Assembly: GCF_023921805.1 (NCBI RefSeq)
Contig: NZ_CP074197.1
Location: 2,108,001 to 2,172,000 of the forward strand
Direction of reading: 5' to 3'
Source: Ruminococcus sp. FMBCY1
GTDB taxonomy: Bacteria; Bacillota; Clostridia; Oscillospirales; Acutalibacteraceae
Length of the DNA: 64,000 nt
Part shown: positions 39,207-48,943 of the stretch, in pieces
Position numbering within the stretch: the stretch's first letter is position 1
Layout: every line of letters begins with the position of its first letter
Position numbers and translations under genes: made by a program
Notes under the pieces: generated by a model
Database searches by the model: none
Seen by the model: the letters and a program-made list of their open reading frames with translations, nothing else
What the model was told of the DNA's origin: nothing

Positions 39207-40986
39207 CGAAAGACAGTCTGCGATTATTCTTTCTGTCATCGGTATTGTTCCGGTTGTGTGGCTGGCACTTCTCTTAGCTCCGTCAGTTAAAGGCGGATTG
39301 CCGGAGATATTGCCGAGCCTGATGAATGTATTTAACAATCCGTTTCATATAGAAGTTTGTGAGGACAGTGTGAAAACTGTCCTCATTTTGCTTTTGTGCT
39401 ATGGAATGGGTATCGGGATATATTTCTCCACACAGAGAAACTACCGCAGGCGGGAGGAACACGGTTCTGCAAAATGGGGCAATGCAAGAGCCGTGGATAA
39501 GAAGTACAGACAGTCTCCGTATTCCGATAACAAGCTGATGACGCAGAATGTCCGTATCGGATTGAATGCGAAAAAGCACAGACGAAATCTGAATACACTG
39601 GTATGCGGCGGTTCCGGTGCAGGTAAAACAAGATTTTACTGTAAGCCCAACCTTATGCAGTGCAATACCTCTTTTGTAATCCTTGACCCGAAAGGCGAAA
39701 TCTTGAGAGATACGGGAAAACTTCTTGAGAAAAAAGGATATGAGGTCAGAGTTCTTGACCTTATCTCTATGGAAAAGAGCCACTGTTACAATCCTTTTGT
39801 GTATCTTCAGAACGACAACGATGTGCAGAAACTTGTAACTAACTTATTCAAAAGCACCACACCAAAGGGCAGTCAGTCCCAAGACCCGTTTTGGGACACT
39901 TCAGCTTCTATGCTCCTTTTGGCGTTGGTGTTTTATTTACGCTATGAAGCACCGGAGGAAGAACAGAACTTTGCAATGGTTATGGAAATGCTCAGAGCCG
40001 GTTCGATTGAGGATGAGGAAGATACAAGACCATCTCCTCTCGATGAATTATTTGCAGAGCTTGAGATGAACAATCCCGACCATATTGCTCTCAAGTATTA
40101 CCGTTCCTATCATTCCGGTTCGGCAAAGACACTGAAATCCATTCAGATAACGCTTGCCGCAAGGCTTGAGAAATTCAATCTTGAAAGTCTTGCTTCTTTA
40201 ACTTCGGCAGACGAGTTAGACCTGCCCTCTATGGGCGAGAAAAAAGTCGCCTTGTTTGCCCTGATACCCGATAACGACTCCAGTTTCAATTTTCTGGTGT
40301 CGATTTTATATACCCAACTGTTTCAGCAGTTATTCTATGCCGCCGACCATATCCACGGAGGTTCGCTTCCCGTTCCCGTCCATTTTCTGATGGACGAATT
40401 TGCCAATGTTTCATTGCCGGATGACTTTGACAAGATACTTTCGGTAATGCGTTCCAGAGGTGTGTCAGTCAGTATCATATTACAGAACTTGGCACAGCTT
40501 AAAGCCTTGTTTGAAAAGCAATGGGAAAGTATCGTGGGCAACTGCGATGAATTTCTGTATCTTGGCGGCAACGAGCAAAGTACACACAAATATGTGTCGG
40601 AACTGCTCGGCAAAGAAACTATCGACACGAACACTTACGGTAAGAGTTCCGGTCGAAGCGGTAACTACTCCACCAACTATCAGATAAGCGGTCGAGAACT
40701 TCTCACACCGGATGAAGTGCGTATGCTGGATAACCGATATGCGATTTTATTTATCCGAGGGGAGCGACCAATTATGGATTTTAAGTACGACATCTTGAAG
40801 CACCCGAATGTGGCACTGACCACAGACGGAAAAGAGAAACCGTACAAGCACGGAGAAGTAACGATACCGCACTCATCTATTTCCGTTCTTGCCATTGACC
40901 CTGATGAGGTTGAGGAAAGCAATTACGGAGAAACCACTTATGAACTTCTGTCCGATGAGGATTTTGAAGTAGATAACAATTTTTAA
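39196..40986 (+). CDS. virD4: Type IV coupling protein VirD4/TraG
   Basis: A 596-aa membrane ATPase that hands the relaxase-DNA complex to the transfer channel. Two membrane helices at about 10-32 and 55-75; Walker A CGGSGAGKTRFYCKPN at about 136-150; FVILDPKGEIL; Walker B FLMDEFANVSLP at about 397; then QNLAQLKALFEKQWESIVGNCDEF and the C-terminal TraG/TraD signature. The length is normal. It overlaps the preceding small gene and starts the channel-gene cluster. Confidence 0.95.
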   Translation: MRDNERQSAIILSVIGIVPVVWLALLLAPSVKGGLPEILPSLMNVFNNPFHIEVCEDSVKTVLILLLCYGMGIGIYFSTQRNYRRREEHGSAKWGNARAVDKKYRQSPYSDNKLMTQNVRIGLNAKKHRRNLNTLVCGGSGAGKTRFYCKPNLMQCNTSFVILDPKGEILRDTGKLLEKKGYEVRVLDLISMEKSHCYNPFVYLQNDNDVQKLVTNLFKSTTPKGSQSQDPFWDTSASMLLLALVFYLRYEAPEEEQNFAMVMEMLRAGSIEDEEDTRPSPLDELFAELEMNNPDHIALKYYRSYHSGSAKTLKSIQITLAARLEKFNLESLASLTSADELDLPSMGEKKVALFALIPDNDSSFNFLVSILYTQLFQQLFYAADHIHGGSLPVPVHFLMDEFANVSLPDDFDKILSVMRSRGVSVSIILQNLAQLKALFEKQWESIVGNCDEFLYLGGNEQSTHKYVSELLGKETIDTNTYGKSSGRSGNYSTNYQISGRELLTPDEVRMLDNRYAILFIRGERPIMDFKYDILKHPNVALTTDGKEKPYKHGEVTIPHSSISVLAIDPDEVEESNYGETTYELLSDEDFEVDNNF

Positions 40987-41004
40987 TCACAGGAGGAAAT
41001 GACA

Positions 41005-41364
41005 ATGAGATTTTTTAAGAGAAACACAGAAAACAAAGCAACCTCTAAACTGCCTATGACCGGAAAGGTTAAGAAAGGCTACCGTGCATATTGTGTGGCG
41101 GTACTGGCAATGACCATTGTACTCGGCACAGGTGTTACCGCATTTGCGGCAAACGACCCTATCACGGTTGTAAACAATCTGTCCGATTTCATTTTCGGAC
41201 TTATCCGTGCAATCGGACTTATCCTGCTCGGCTTCGGTATCGTGCAGGTCGGACTTTCTTTGAAGTCCCACGACCCGTCCCAGAGAGCAAACGGTTTTCT
41301 TACTCTTGCCGGAGGTATCATCATTACTTTCGCAAAAGAAATCCTTACTCTTATCACAGGCTAA
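41005..41364 (+). CDS. Maff2/VirB2-like membrane protein
   Basis: A 119-aa protein: basic N-terminus, a hydrophobic export segment (about 32-50, ending AFAAND), then two helices (FIFGLIRAIGLILLGFGIVQVGLSL and GFLTLAGGIIITFAKEILTLI) with a DPSQRANG turn between. This fits the Maff2 mobile-element family and the general plan of VirB2/TrbC pilins. It probably forms part of the channel. ATG 41005 is 8 bp after AGGAGGAA; the ATG at 40999 touches that site. Confidence 0.8.
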   Translation: MRFFKRNTENKATSKLPMTGKVKKGYRAYCVAVLAMTIVLGTGVTAFAANDPITVVNNLSDFIFGLIRAIGLILLGFGIVQVGLSLKSHDPSQRANGFLTLAGGIIITFAKEILTLITG

Positions 41365-41436
41365 GAAGCAACAGTTATCACGGGGCATACTCGGCAAAAC
41401 GGGTATGCTCCCATTTTTACAAGGAGGTGCGAATGA

Positions 41437-42273
41437 ATGAGCGATAACTGGGTAGTTCAAAACCTCGAAAACGCTCTTGAAACTTGGAACGATAAATTAA
41501 GCGAGATATGGCAGCTTTTAACCACAACACCGCAGGATTTCAAAGGCGGAAGCATATGGAATGTGATGGTAACAATTAACGGAGCAGTTCAGGCAATCGG
41601 GCTTGCACTATTAGTGCTGTTCTTTGTGGTAGGCGTTGTCCGTACCTGTGGCAGCTTTACCGATGTAAAAAAGCCGGAACACGCATTGAAATTGTTTGTT
41701 CGCTTTGCCATTGCCAAAGGTGTCATAACCTACGGTATGGAGCTTATGCTTGCTTTATTCAATATCGTTCAAGGTATCATTTCAACCATTATGACATCAT
41801 CGGGATTTGGGACACCGAATCAAACGACGCTCCCATCCGAAATGGTAACAACCATTGAGGACTGCGGATTCTTTGAAAGCATTCCGCTATGGGCAGTGAC
41901 TCTGATAGGCGGTCTTTTTATTACGGTGTTGTCATTCATTCTGATAATGACGGTTTACGGCAGATTTTTCAAACTGTATATGTATACGGCATTAGCACCG
42001 ATACCGCTATCTACCTTTGCCGGAGAACCAACGCAGAATGTGGGCAAGAGTTTTATTAAAAGTTACTGTGCGGTACTGCTTGAGGGTGCGGTTATCGTAC
42101 TTGCCTGCATAATCTTCTCACTGTTTGCGTCAAGTCCGCCGGTGGTAAACCCGGACGCTGCGGCAGTCACACAGGTATGGTCATATATCGGAGAACTTGT
42201 ATTTAATATGCTTGTTCTTGTCGGTGCAGTAAAGATGAGTGACCGTATTATCAGAGAAATGATGGGCTTATAA
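41437..42273 (+). CDS. VirB6/TrbL-like channel membrane protein
   Basis: A 278-aa protein with about six membrane helices (around 45-70, 80-105, 145-175, 185-205, 215-235, 250-270). The middle loop (SSGFGTPNQTTLPSEMV) is likely outside. The hydrophobic pattern with GGLFITVLSFILIMTVYGRFFKLYMYTALAPI fits the TrbL/VirB6 group of inner-membrane T4SS parts. AAGGAGGTG precedes; of the two overlapping ATGs, 41437 is in frame. Confidence 0.85.
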   Translation: MSDNWVVQNLENALETWNDKLSEIWQLLTTTPQDFKGGSIWNVMVTINGAVQAIGLALLVLFFVVGVVRTCGSFTDVKKPEHALKLFVRFAIAKGVITYGMELMLALFNIVQGIISTIMTSSGFGTPNQTTLPSEMVTTIEDCGFFESIPLWAVTLIGGLFITVLSFILIMTVYGRFFKLYMYTALAPIPLSTFAGEPTQNVGKSFIKSYCAVLLEGAVIVLACIIFSLFASSPPVVNPDAAAVTQVWSYIGELVFNMLVLVGAVKMSDRIIREMMGL

Positions 42274-42288
42274 CGGAGGTTCAAGAAA

Positions 42289-42459
42289 ATGAAAAACACA
42301 AACAGGACAGGTCGGCAGAAATATTTCTCTGCTGACCGTAGATGTAAAGCCTGCGTGTATAACGGCGGTAAAAGAAGGGGCGAGCGTATTTGTCTTACGG
42401 ATATTTGTGTCGTGCCTTCTAAAATTCGACCGATTCGCAGAGAAAGGAAAAACAAATGA
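42289..42459 (+). CDS. Small basic Cys-containing protein, 56 aa
   Basis: MKNTNRTGRQKYFSADRRCK, then ACVYNGGKRRGERICLTDIC and a very basic tail. Four Cys in CKAC and CLTDIC spacing suggest a small zinc knuckle, with a charge that fits nucleic-acid binding. CGGAGG is 10 bases upstream and the stop overlaps the next ATG, so it is likely a real gene in the operon. I do not recognise the family. Confidence 0.6.
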   Translation: MKNTNRTGRQKYFSADRRCKACVYNGGKRRGERICLTDICVVPSKIRPIRRERKNK

Positions 42460-42743
42460 AAACAGTACAGATATATAACTTACACCTCGTTACCGGCGAG
42501 GTTGTTCAGGCGGCTGAAGATTTTGAACTTAAAGGGAAGAAAACAATCGTCAGCCTTTTTCAAAGAGCAGATGATGAGGATATTTTTCTCATTACCGATT
42601 TGCTCTTAGGTTCTTGCTATATTCCGAAAAAGAATATTGCGTATATTGCAACCGGAGATGTCAGAGTTGATGCCGAACCTGACCGATTTAAAACAAATAC
42701 TTGCTTGTTAAGGAGAGTGAAGAACTGTGGAAGTGAAGATTAA
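42456..42743 (+). CDS. Unrecognised ICE protein, 95 aa
   Basis: A soluble beta-rich protein: TVQIYNLHLVTGEVVQAAEDFEL, FLITDLLLGSCYIPKKNIAYIATG. The pattern (short strands around a GEVV turn, ending at YIPKKNIAYI) suggests a small SH3- or Sm-like barrel. It overlaps both neighbours (ATGA with the previous gene, 17 bp with prgI), so it belongs to the transfer operon. Function unknown. Confidence 0.65.
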   Translation: MKTVQIYNLHLVTGEVVQAAEDFELKGKKTIVSLFQRADDEDIFLITDLLLGSCYIPKKNIAYIATGDVRVDAEPDRFKTNTCLLRRVKNCGSED

Positions 42744-43092
42744 CAGAGAAATACGAAATTACACAGAATCAATGTTTTTCGGACTGTCGCTCAGACAGTT
42801 CATTTTTTCTGTACTTGCGTGTGGTGTGGCAGTAGGGTTGTACTTCTTACTCAAACCGCATCTTGGAACAGAAACAGTATCGTGGGTGTGTATTTTGGGA
42901 GCAGCACCATTTGCAGCTCTCGGTTTTGTGAAATACAACGGAATGACAGCAGAGAAATTTATCTGGGCGTGGATTAAGTCCGAATTTCTTATGCCCAAGA
43001 AGTTGGTCTTTCACTCCACAAACACCTATTTAGAGTTGATGAAACCGAGCATTGAGAAAAAGACAAAGGAGGCTTACAAAAATAATGATTAA
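42727..43092 (+). CDS. prgI: PrgI-family T4SS membrane protein
   Basis: A 121-aa protein with two membrane helices (about 22-45 and 50-70) after a short cytoplasmic start VKINREIRNYTESMFFGLSLRQ, the PrgI signature. Its C-terminal half is cytoplasmic and basic. PrgI and VirB4 genes are regularly adjacent in Gram-positive transfer systems, as here, where they overlap by 8 bp. The start is GTG 42727 with AAGGAGA upstream. Confidence 0.88.
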   Translation: MEVKINREIRNYTESMFFGLSLRQFIFSVLACGVAVGLYFLLKPHLGTETVSWVCILGAAPFAALGFVKYNGMTAEKFIWAWIKSEFLMPKKLVFHSTNTYLELMKPSIEKKTKEAYKNND

Positions 43093-45418
43093 GACATTAA
43101 ACAACATCTTTAAGCAGGATAAGGAAAAATTCGTTGTGCCGAAGGGTGTGCAGGACTGTATTCCGGTTACTGCCATCTATGACGACGGTGTTTTCAGAGT
43201 GGGCAAAGATAAGTATTCCAAATCTTTTAAGTTTACGGATATTAACTATGCGGTTGCCAGCCGAGAAGATAAGGAAGCGATGTTCCTTGAGTATTCGGAA
43301 CTGCTTAACTCTCTTGACAGTGGAGCAACAACAAAGCTCACTATCAACAACAGACGACTGAACCGTTTGGACTTTGAGAAAACAATCCTTATTCCTGAAA
43401 CCGGAGATGAACTTGATGAGTATCGAGAGGAATACAATAAAATGCTTCTTGATAAGGCGACGGGAGCAAATTCAACGGTGCAGGATAAGTATGTGACCAT
43501 CTCCATCAACAAAAAGAATGTAGACGACGCAAGAACTTATTTTGCCCGTGTAGGTGCGGATTTGATTTCACACTTTTCACGACTTGGCAGTAAGTGCGTG
43601 GAACTTGAAACAGATGAGCGACTTCGCATTATTCACGATTTCTTCCGTGTGGGAGAGGAAACCTCGTATCACTTTGATGTTAAGGAAACCCGAAAGAAAG
43701 GACACGATTTCAAGGACTATATTTGTCCGGACTCTTTAGAATTTGAAAGTGATTATTTCAAAATCGGCAATCGTTATGGCAGAGTTATCTTTTTACGTGA
43801 ATATGCGTCCTATATCAAGGACAGTATGGTGGCGGAACTTACGGATATGAACCGAAATCTGATGATGTCCATTGATATTGTACCTGTTCCTACCGATGAA
43901 GCAGTCAGAGAAGCCGAAAACAGATTGCTCGGTGTAGAAACCAACATCACGAACTGGCAGAGAAAGCAGAATATGAACAACAACTTTTCGGCTACCGTTC
44001 CCTATGATATGGAACAGCAGAAAAAGGAAATGAAGGAATTCCTTGACGACCTTACTACTCGTGACCAGAGAATGATGTTTGCTGTGCTTACGATGGTGCA
44101 TACGGCGGATAGTAAAGAACAACTTGATAATGATACAGAAGCGTTGCTCACAACAGCGAGAAAGCATCTTTGTCAGTTTGCGGTTCTTAAATTTCAGCAG
44201 ATGGACGGACTCAATACCGTTATGCCATACGGTACAAGGAAAATTGATACCTTCAGAACCCTTACAACCGAGAGCCTTGCAGTGTTTATTCCGTTCAGAG
44301 TTCAGGATATTTACCACGAGAACGGTATTTACTACGGTCAGAATATTATCAGTAAAAATATGATAATTGCCGACCGAAAACAGCTTCTTAACGGTAATTC
44401 CTTTATCCTCGGTGTATCCGGTGGTGGTAAGTCCTTTGCGGCTAAGGGGGAGATTGAAAATATTATCCTTTCTTCTGACGCCGATGTAATCATCATCGAC
44501 CCTGAGAGGGAGTATTCCCATCTTGTAAATGCACTTGGTGGCGAGATTATCAATATCTCCGCAACATCGAATAACCATATCAATGCAATGGATATGAACA
44601 AGGACTATGGCGACGGAGCAAATCCTGTTATCTTGAAATCCGAGTTTATTATGTCCCTTTGCGAACAGCTTATCGGCGGTACAAATCTCGGAGCAAAGCA
44701 GAAGTCCATTATTGACCGTTGCACTGCAAGCGTTTACCGCACATATCAGCAGAATGATTACACCGGTCAGGTTCCGACCTTGCAGGATTTCAGAGATGAA
44801 CTTCTCAAACAGGATGAGCCGGAAGCAAAGGAAATCGCTCTTGCTATTGAGTTGTTTACCCACGGTTCGCTGAACACATTTGCAAAGCAGACAAATGTAG
44901 ACACTCACAATCGACTTATCTGTTATGACATTCTCGACCTTGGTAAGCAGCTTATGCCAATCGGTATGCTTGTCGTCCTCGATAGCATTTTGAACCGAAT
45001 CACACAGAACCGAGCAAAGGGTAAGCATACCTTTATCTTCATTGATGAGATTTACCTCTTGTTCCAGCACGAGTATTCTGCAAACTTCCTCTTTACACTC
45101 TGGAAGCGTGTAAGAAAGTACGGTGCATACGCAACCGGTATCACGCAGAATGTGGACGACCTTTTGCAGAGCCATACTGCAAGAACAATGCTTGCGAACA
45201 GCGAGTTTATCATTATGCTCAATCAGGCTTCTACCGACAGACTGGAACTTGCAAAGCTTTTGAATATCTCCGACCTTCAGCTTTCGTATATCACAAATGT
45301 TGACGCAGGACACGGACTTATCAAGGTTGGCAGTTCTCTTGTACCGTTTGCAAACAAGTTCCCGAAGAATACGAAGTTGTACCGCTTGATGACGACGAAG
45401 CCCGGTGAAGGCTTATAA
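43085..45418 (+). CDS. virB4: VirB4/TraE-type transfer ATPase
   Basis: A 777-aa cytoplasmic motor of the transfer channel. Walker A GVSGGGKSFAAK at about 441-452; VIIIDPEREYSHLVNALGGEII follows; Walker B TFIFIDEIYLLF at about 645; then ATGITQNVDDLLQSHTARTML. The N-terminal half carries the CagE/TrbE-like domain. ATG 43085 follows AAAGGAGG (43065-43072), within the end of prgI; an in-frame upstream ATG at 43052 precedes that site. Confidence 0.95.
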   Translation: MIKTLNNIFKQDKEKFVVPKGVQDCIPVTAIYDDGVFRVGKDKYSKSFKFTDINYAVASREDKEAMFLEYSELLNSLDSGATTKLTINNRRLNRLDFEKTILIPETGDELDEYREEYNKMLLDKATGANSTVQDKYVTISINKKNVDDARTYFARVGADLISHFSRLGSKCVELETDERLRIIHDFFRVGEETSYHFDVKETRKKGHDFKDYICPDSLEFESDYFKIGNRYGRVIFLREYASYIKDSMVAELTDMNRNLMMSIDIVPVPTDEAVREAENRLLGVETNITNWQRKQNMNNNFSATVPYDMEQQKKEMKEFLDDLTTRDQRMMFAVLTMVHTADSKEQLDNDTEALLTTARKHLCQFAVLKFQQMDGLNTVMPYGTRKIDTFRTLTTESLAVFIPFRVQDIYHENGIYYGQNIISKNMIIADRKQLLNGNSFILGVSGGGKSFAAKGEIENIILSSDADVIIIDPEREYSHLVNALGGEIINISATSNNHINAMDMNKDYGDGANPVILKSEFIMSLCEQLIGGTNLGAKQKSIIDRCTASVYRTYQQNDYTGQVPTLQDFRDELLKQDEPEAKEIALAIELFTHGSLNTFAKQTNVDTHNRLICYDILDLGKQLMPIGMLVVLDSILNRITQNRAKGKHTFIFIDEIYLLFQHEYSANFLFTLWKRVRKYGAYATGITQNVDDLLQSHTARTMLANSEFIIMLNQASTDRLELAKLLNISDLQLSYITNVDAGHGLIKVGSSLVPFANKFPKNTKLYRLMTTKPGEGL

Positions 45419-45431
45419 GGAGGTGTTTTCT

Positions 45432-45833
45432 ATGGCAAAAATTCAATTCAGAAACAAAGCACACAGAGATTTCGTCTTTGAAAATCTCGAAAAGTGCAGA
45501 CACAATGACTGCTATCATCAGGCGTTTTTCTATGTGATGGGCATTTCAGAAGAAACCAGAATGAATATCGGAAAAATGTTTGATTTTAAGAACGATTGCA
45601 TTGTGCCGGAGGGGATGTATGGTGGCTGGCAGACCAGTGGAACAGTCAAGGTCTGCCACCTTGCCTTTAATCTTTGGAACGGTTTTACGGAGGAGGGAAA
45701 AGAAAACCTTTTCACACCGGATGAATTATTCTGTTGCGGATATGCTCCCTACTTTATGGAGGGTATCAAACTCAGGTATCCCGAATATTGTAGAGATTTG
45801 ACTCCGTCCAAACGAAAAGATATGGAAAGGTAA
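45432..45833 (+). CDS. DUF6075-like ICE protein, 133 aa
   Basis: A soluble protein: RNKAHRDFVFENLEKCRHND, FYVMGISEETRMNIGKMFDF, GWQTSGTVKVCHLAFNLWNGF, LFCCGYAPYFMEGIKLRYPEY. This fits a family repeatedly found after VirB4 in Tn1549-type elements. Function unknown. AGGAGGTG precedes ATG 45432. Confidence 0.72.
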   Translation: MAKIQFRNKAHRDFVFENLEKCRHNDCYHQAFFYVMGISEETRMNIGKMFDFKNDCIVPEGMYGGWQTSGTVKVCHLAFNLWNGFTEEGKENLFTPDELFCCGYAPYFMEGIKLRYPEYCRDLTPSKRKDMER

Positions 45834-45845
45834 AGGTATAAAACG

Positions 45846-46613
45846 ATGAATAAGAAATTAAGAATTGCGGTTATATCGCTATTAAGCGTTGTACTTGCTG
45901 TGAGTGTTGGCTTCTTGGTCAAAGACTACTGCGACTCAAAAAAACAGGCAGAACTCTATGATAACTTGATTGAAGCCATCGAGGATACAGATGATATGGA
46001 AGATGCAATGTCCTATTCCGAAGATAAGGACTTTCTGCCGGACTATCAGGAACTGTATATGCAGAACAACGATATGGTCGGTTGGATAAAAGTTGAGGAT
46101 ACAAAAATCAACTATCCGGTTATGCAGTCAAAAGACAATCCGAATTTCTATCTAAGACACGGATTTGATAAAGGCTACACAGTTTATGGTTGCCCGTATG
46201 TGCAGGAAAACTGCGATGTGGACGCTCCGTCAGATAACCTTGTTATCTACGGTCATCATATGAACGACAAGTCGATGTTCGCCGGATTGATGAAGTATGC
46301 CGATAAATCTTTTTGGGAAAAGCATAAAACTATTCAGTTTGATACACTGACCGAGAAAGGCAAATACGAAGTAGTGGCTGCTTTCAAGACAGAAGTATAT
46401 ACAGACAGTCCAAATAGCTTCAGATACTATGATTTTGTCAATGCAGATACGGCAGATGATTTCAATGCGTATATTGCTAAGTGCAAGGAACTTGCTATAT
46501 ATGATACAGGAGTCAATGCAGAATATGGAGATAAATTGATTACGCTTTCTACCTGCGAATATTCCCGTAACAACGGAAGAATGGTTGTCGTGGCAAAGAA
46601 AGTGGCTGAGTAA
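45846..46613 (+). CDS. srtB: Class B sortase
   Basis: A 255-aa membrane-anchored transpeptidase. N-terminal anchor at 6-24; the catalytic His is in VIYGHHMNDKSMF (about 135-147), the Cys in TLSTCEYS (about 238) and the Arg in NNGRMVVVAKK. The helical N-terminal extension and TLSTC fit class B. It joins surface proteins to the cell wall; the only sorting signal seen in the window is TPKTGDD at the end of the surface protein at 20933, its likely substrate. Confidence 0.93.
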   Translation: MNKKLRIAVISLLSVVLAVSVGFLVKDYCDSKKQAELYDNLIEAIEDTDDMEDAMSYSEDKDFLPDYQELYMQNNDMVGWIKVEDTKINYPVMQSKDNPNFYLRHGFDKGYTVYGCPYVQENCDVDAPSDNLVIYGHHMNDKSMFAGLMKYADKSFWEKHKTIQFDTLTEKGKYEVVAAFKTEVYTDSPNSFRYYDFVNADTADDFNAYIAKCKELAIYDTGVNAEYGDKLITLSTCEYSRNNGRMVVVAKKVAE

Positions 46614-46630
46614 GGAGGGATAAGCCTTGT

Positions 46631-47125
46631 ATGATTAGTTTAATAAATTTAGCGGTGTTGTTTGTAGCTAAGGTTGCGGACAACGCCCTTAGTACAACAA
46701 AAACAATATTGGTACAGAGAAGTCGGTGGATACTTGCAGGCATTGCGGTTATCATATCCGACTTTATTTATTTTTGGATAACGAAAAGAGTTGTTTCTGC
46801 GAATAACGAGATTGCGATGCTCGTTGTTGCCGTTGCAGGTGGTGTGGGTTGTTCTCTCGCCTGCTTTATCAATGAGAAAATGTCAAAGGACAGAACCTAT
46901 GTGAATGTGATTATGTCCGATGACCTTGAAGAAATGAAGCATTTACGAGATTTTCTAGCACAGCACCACATCACAAATGTTGCAAGCGACAGCTACACTC
47001 TTGACTGGAACGCAAAGACAATCTCTATTACCGCTTATCCAGAAACAAAAGCAGAAAGCCGATTGATTAACGAGTATATTGCCGACAGTTCGACAAAATT
47101 CAAGAGAGTGATTCAACCGGCTTAG
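46631..47125 (+). CDS. Membrane protein with C-terminal DUF5698/DUF2179-like domain
   Basis: A 164-aa protein with three hydrophobic segments (about 3-15, 33-50, 63-80) and a soluble C-terminal domain (TYVNVIMSDDLEEMKHLRDFLAQHHITNVAS, then TLDWNAKTISITAYPETKAESR). The N-terminal LFVAKVADNALSTTKTILVQRSRWILAGI resembles the YebE/UPF0316 group with its DUF2179 end. The role in transfer is unknown. AAGGAGGGA precedes ATG 46631. Confidence 0.7.
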   Translation: MISLINLAVLFVAKVADNALSTTKTILVQRSRWILAGIAVIISDFIYFWITKRVVSANNEIAMLVVAVAGGVGCSLACFINEKMSKDRTYVNVIMSDDLEEMKHLRDFLAQHHITNVASDSYTLDWNAKTISITAYPETKAESRLINEYIADSSTKFKRVIQPA

Positions 47126-47139
47126 GAAGGAGGTTTGAT

Positions 47140-48879
47140 GTGGCTGATATTAAAACAAGAGATACGGTCAAAGGTACAATAAAGACTTTGGATAAAGCTG
47201 CCGTTGCCGGTCAGAAAATGAAACAGGCATATATCGCCACAAAAGACAAAGCAGAACATTCGGTAAATACAAATGAGAATACTGCGGAAGAATATGCTGC
47301 TGATAAGACGGAAGCCGAAATTGATGAAATTGCACATAAAGGTGCGTATGCTTTTAATAAAGCAGGGCGAAAAGGTGTTCAGGAAACAAAGAAGAATATC
47401 CAATCTGCCAAAGACGGCATTCAACGCTTCAAACAGCAGAGAGCCGAAAAATCAATAAACGTTCAGAGAGCGCAAGGAAGAACTACAACGGTTGGCAGTT
47501 CTTCAGCGCAGACGCAGACATCATCGGCAATCAAAACGCTTAAAAAGCCGGAGAAAATGGTCAAACAGTCGGCTACTTCCGCAGGAAAGAAGAACATCAA
47601 ACTTGCTAGTAAGGAAGCGGCGAAAACAACGCAGAGGTCAGTTAAGACTGCCGAGCATACCGCAAAGGCAAGCATTAAGACCAGTCAGCAGACAGCAAAA
47701 GCCGCACAGAAAACAGCACAAGCCACCGTTAAGGCTTCACAGAAAGCGGCACAGGCAGCAAAGGCGACAGCGAAAGCAACTGCAAATGCTGTGAAAGCCG
47801 CAGCAAAAGCGACTATTGCCACAGTAAAGGCAATCATAGCCGGTACGAAAGCATTGGTTGCTGCCATTGCCGCAGGCGGTTGGATAGCAGTTGTAATTAT
47901 TATGATTGTTGTCCTACTTGGAAGTGCTGTTGCAATGTTTGGTGGCGGAAGTGAAAGCAATACTTATACGCAAGTAAGTGCAGAGGTGGAAGCATACGAC
48001 CCATTGATACGACAGTATGCAAAACAATATGGTATTCCCGAATATGTGGAATTGATTAAGGCTGTGATGATGCAGGAAAGCGGCGGTCGGGGACTTGACC
48101 CCATGCAGGCAGCAGAGGGCAGTTTCAATACGAAGTATCCACACGAACCTAATGGAATTAAAGACCCTGAATATTCTATCCAGTGTGGAGTTCAGGAATT
48201 GAAAGCAGCTCTTACCTCGGCAGAGGTGGAAAGTCCGATTGATATGGAGCGTATCAAACTTGCTTTGCAAGGCTACAACTTTGGTAATGGATATATTTCG
48301 TGGGCAAAATCGAAGTATGGCGGATATTCTTATGCCAATGCAGTGGAGTTTTCCACTCAGCAGGCACAAAGACTTGGTTGGGACAGTTATGGAGATACCC
48401 AATATCCGGCTCATGTTCTGAGATACTATCCATACGGACGAGCCTTTACTGCCGGTAGCAATCAGGCGATTGTTGAGGTTGCTCTTACTCAGATTGGCAA
48501 TGAGGGCGGACAACCTTACTGGAGTTGGTATGGCTTTGACAGTCGAGTAGAATGGTGTGCTTGCTTTGTATCTTGGTGTGCCGACCAGTGCGGTTATATT
48601 GATAGCGGACTTATTCCGAAATTTGCGGGTTGTATTGACGGTGCAAATTGGTTCAAGTCAAACAACAGATGGAACGACCGAAACTATGAACCGAAAGCCG
48701 GAGATATTATCTTCTTTGACTGGGAGGACGATGGTACAACAGACCACGTTGGTATCGTAGAGAAATGCGAGAATGGCACAGTTTATACCGTAGAGGGTAA
48801 CTCAGGCGACGCTTGCAGACAAAGACAATACACAGTCGGAAGCAGAAATATTTACGGTTACGGTATTCCGGCGTATTAA
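47140..48879 (+). CDS. Two-domain cell-wall hydrolase: lysozyme-like plus CHAP (CwlT-type)
   Basis: A 579-aa protein. Residues 1-245 are a cytoplasmic, repetitive Lys/Ala/Thr-rich region (many KxxAKAAxKT units), followed by one membrane helix (WIAVVIIMIVVLLGSAVAMF, about 247-267). Outside lie a lysozyme-like domain (KAVMMQESGG with the catalytic Glu, near 312) and a CHAP amidase (VEWCACFVSWCADQCG with the Cys near 473; DHVGIVEKC with the His). Such enzymes open the wall for the T4SS (VirB1 role). GTG 47140 follows AAGGAGG. The long basic cytoplasmic part is unusual for CwlT-like proteins. Confidence 0.9.
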   Translation: MADIKTRDTVKGTIKTLDKAAVAGQKMKQAYIATKDKAEHSVNTNENTAEEYAADKTEAEIDEIAHKGAYAFNKAGRKGVQETKKNIQSAKDGIQRFKQQRAEKSINVQRAQGRTTTVGSSSAQTQTSSAIKTLKKPEKMVKQSATSAGKKNIKLASKEAAKTTQRSVKTAEHTAKASIKTSQQTAKAAQKTAQATVKASQKAAQAAKATAKATANAVKAAAKATIATVKAIIAGTKALVAAIAAGGWIAVVIIMIVVLLGSAVAMFGGGSESNTYTQVSAEVEAYDPLIRQYAKQYGIPEYVELIKAVMMQESGGRGLDPMQAAEGSFNTKYPHEPNGIKDPEYSIQCGVQELKAALTSAEVESPIDMERIKLALQGYNFGNGYISWAKSKYGGYSYANAVEFSTQQAQRLGWDSYGDTQYPAHVLRYYPYGRAFTAGSNQAIVEVALTQIGNEGGQPYWSWYGFDSRVEWCACFVSWCADQCGYIDSGLIPKFAGCIDGANWFKSNNRWNDRNYEPKAGDIIFFDWEDDGTTDHVGIVEKCENGTVYTVEGNSGDACRQRQYTVGSRNIYGYGIPAY

Positions 48880-48882
48880 AAA

Positions 48883-48936
48883 TTCCAGACGGTGTCTGGA
48901 AAATCGAAAAGATGGCTGCTCGCTTGAGTAGCCATC
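48883..48936. terminator. Two hairpins ending the transfer operon
   Basis: TTCCAGAC-GGT-GTCTGGAA (48883-48901) and GATGGCTGCT...GAGTAGCCATC (48911-48936). They lie between the hydrolase gene and the converging gene at 48944 and could serve both strands. Confidence 0.6.
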
Positions 48937-48943
48937 GGGTACA

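Noticed and set aside
43793-45313. 506-codon open frame antisense to virB4
   Set aside because: virB4 has full motifs, start and ribosome site; the antisense frame is Cys/His/Ile-rich and patternless, a codon-usage shadow.
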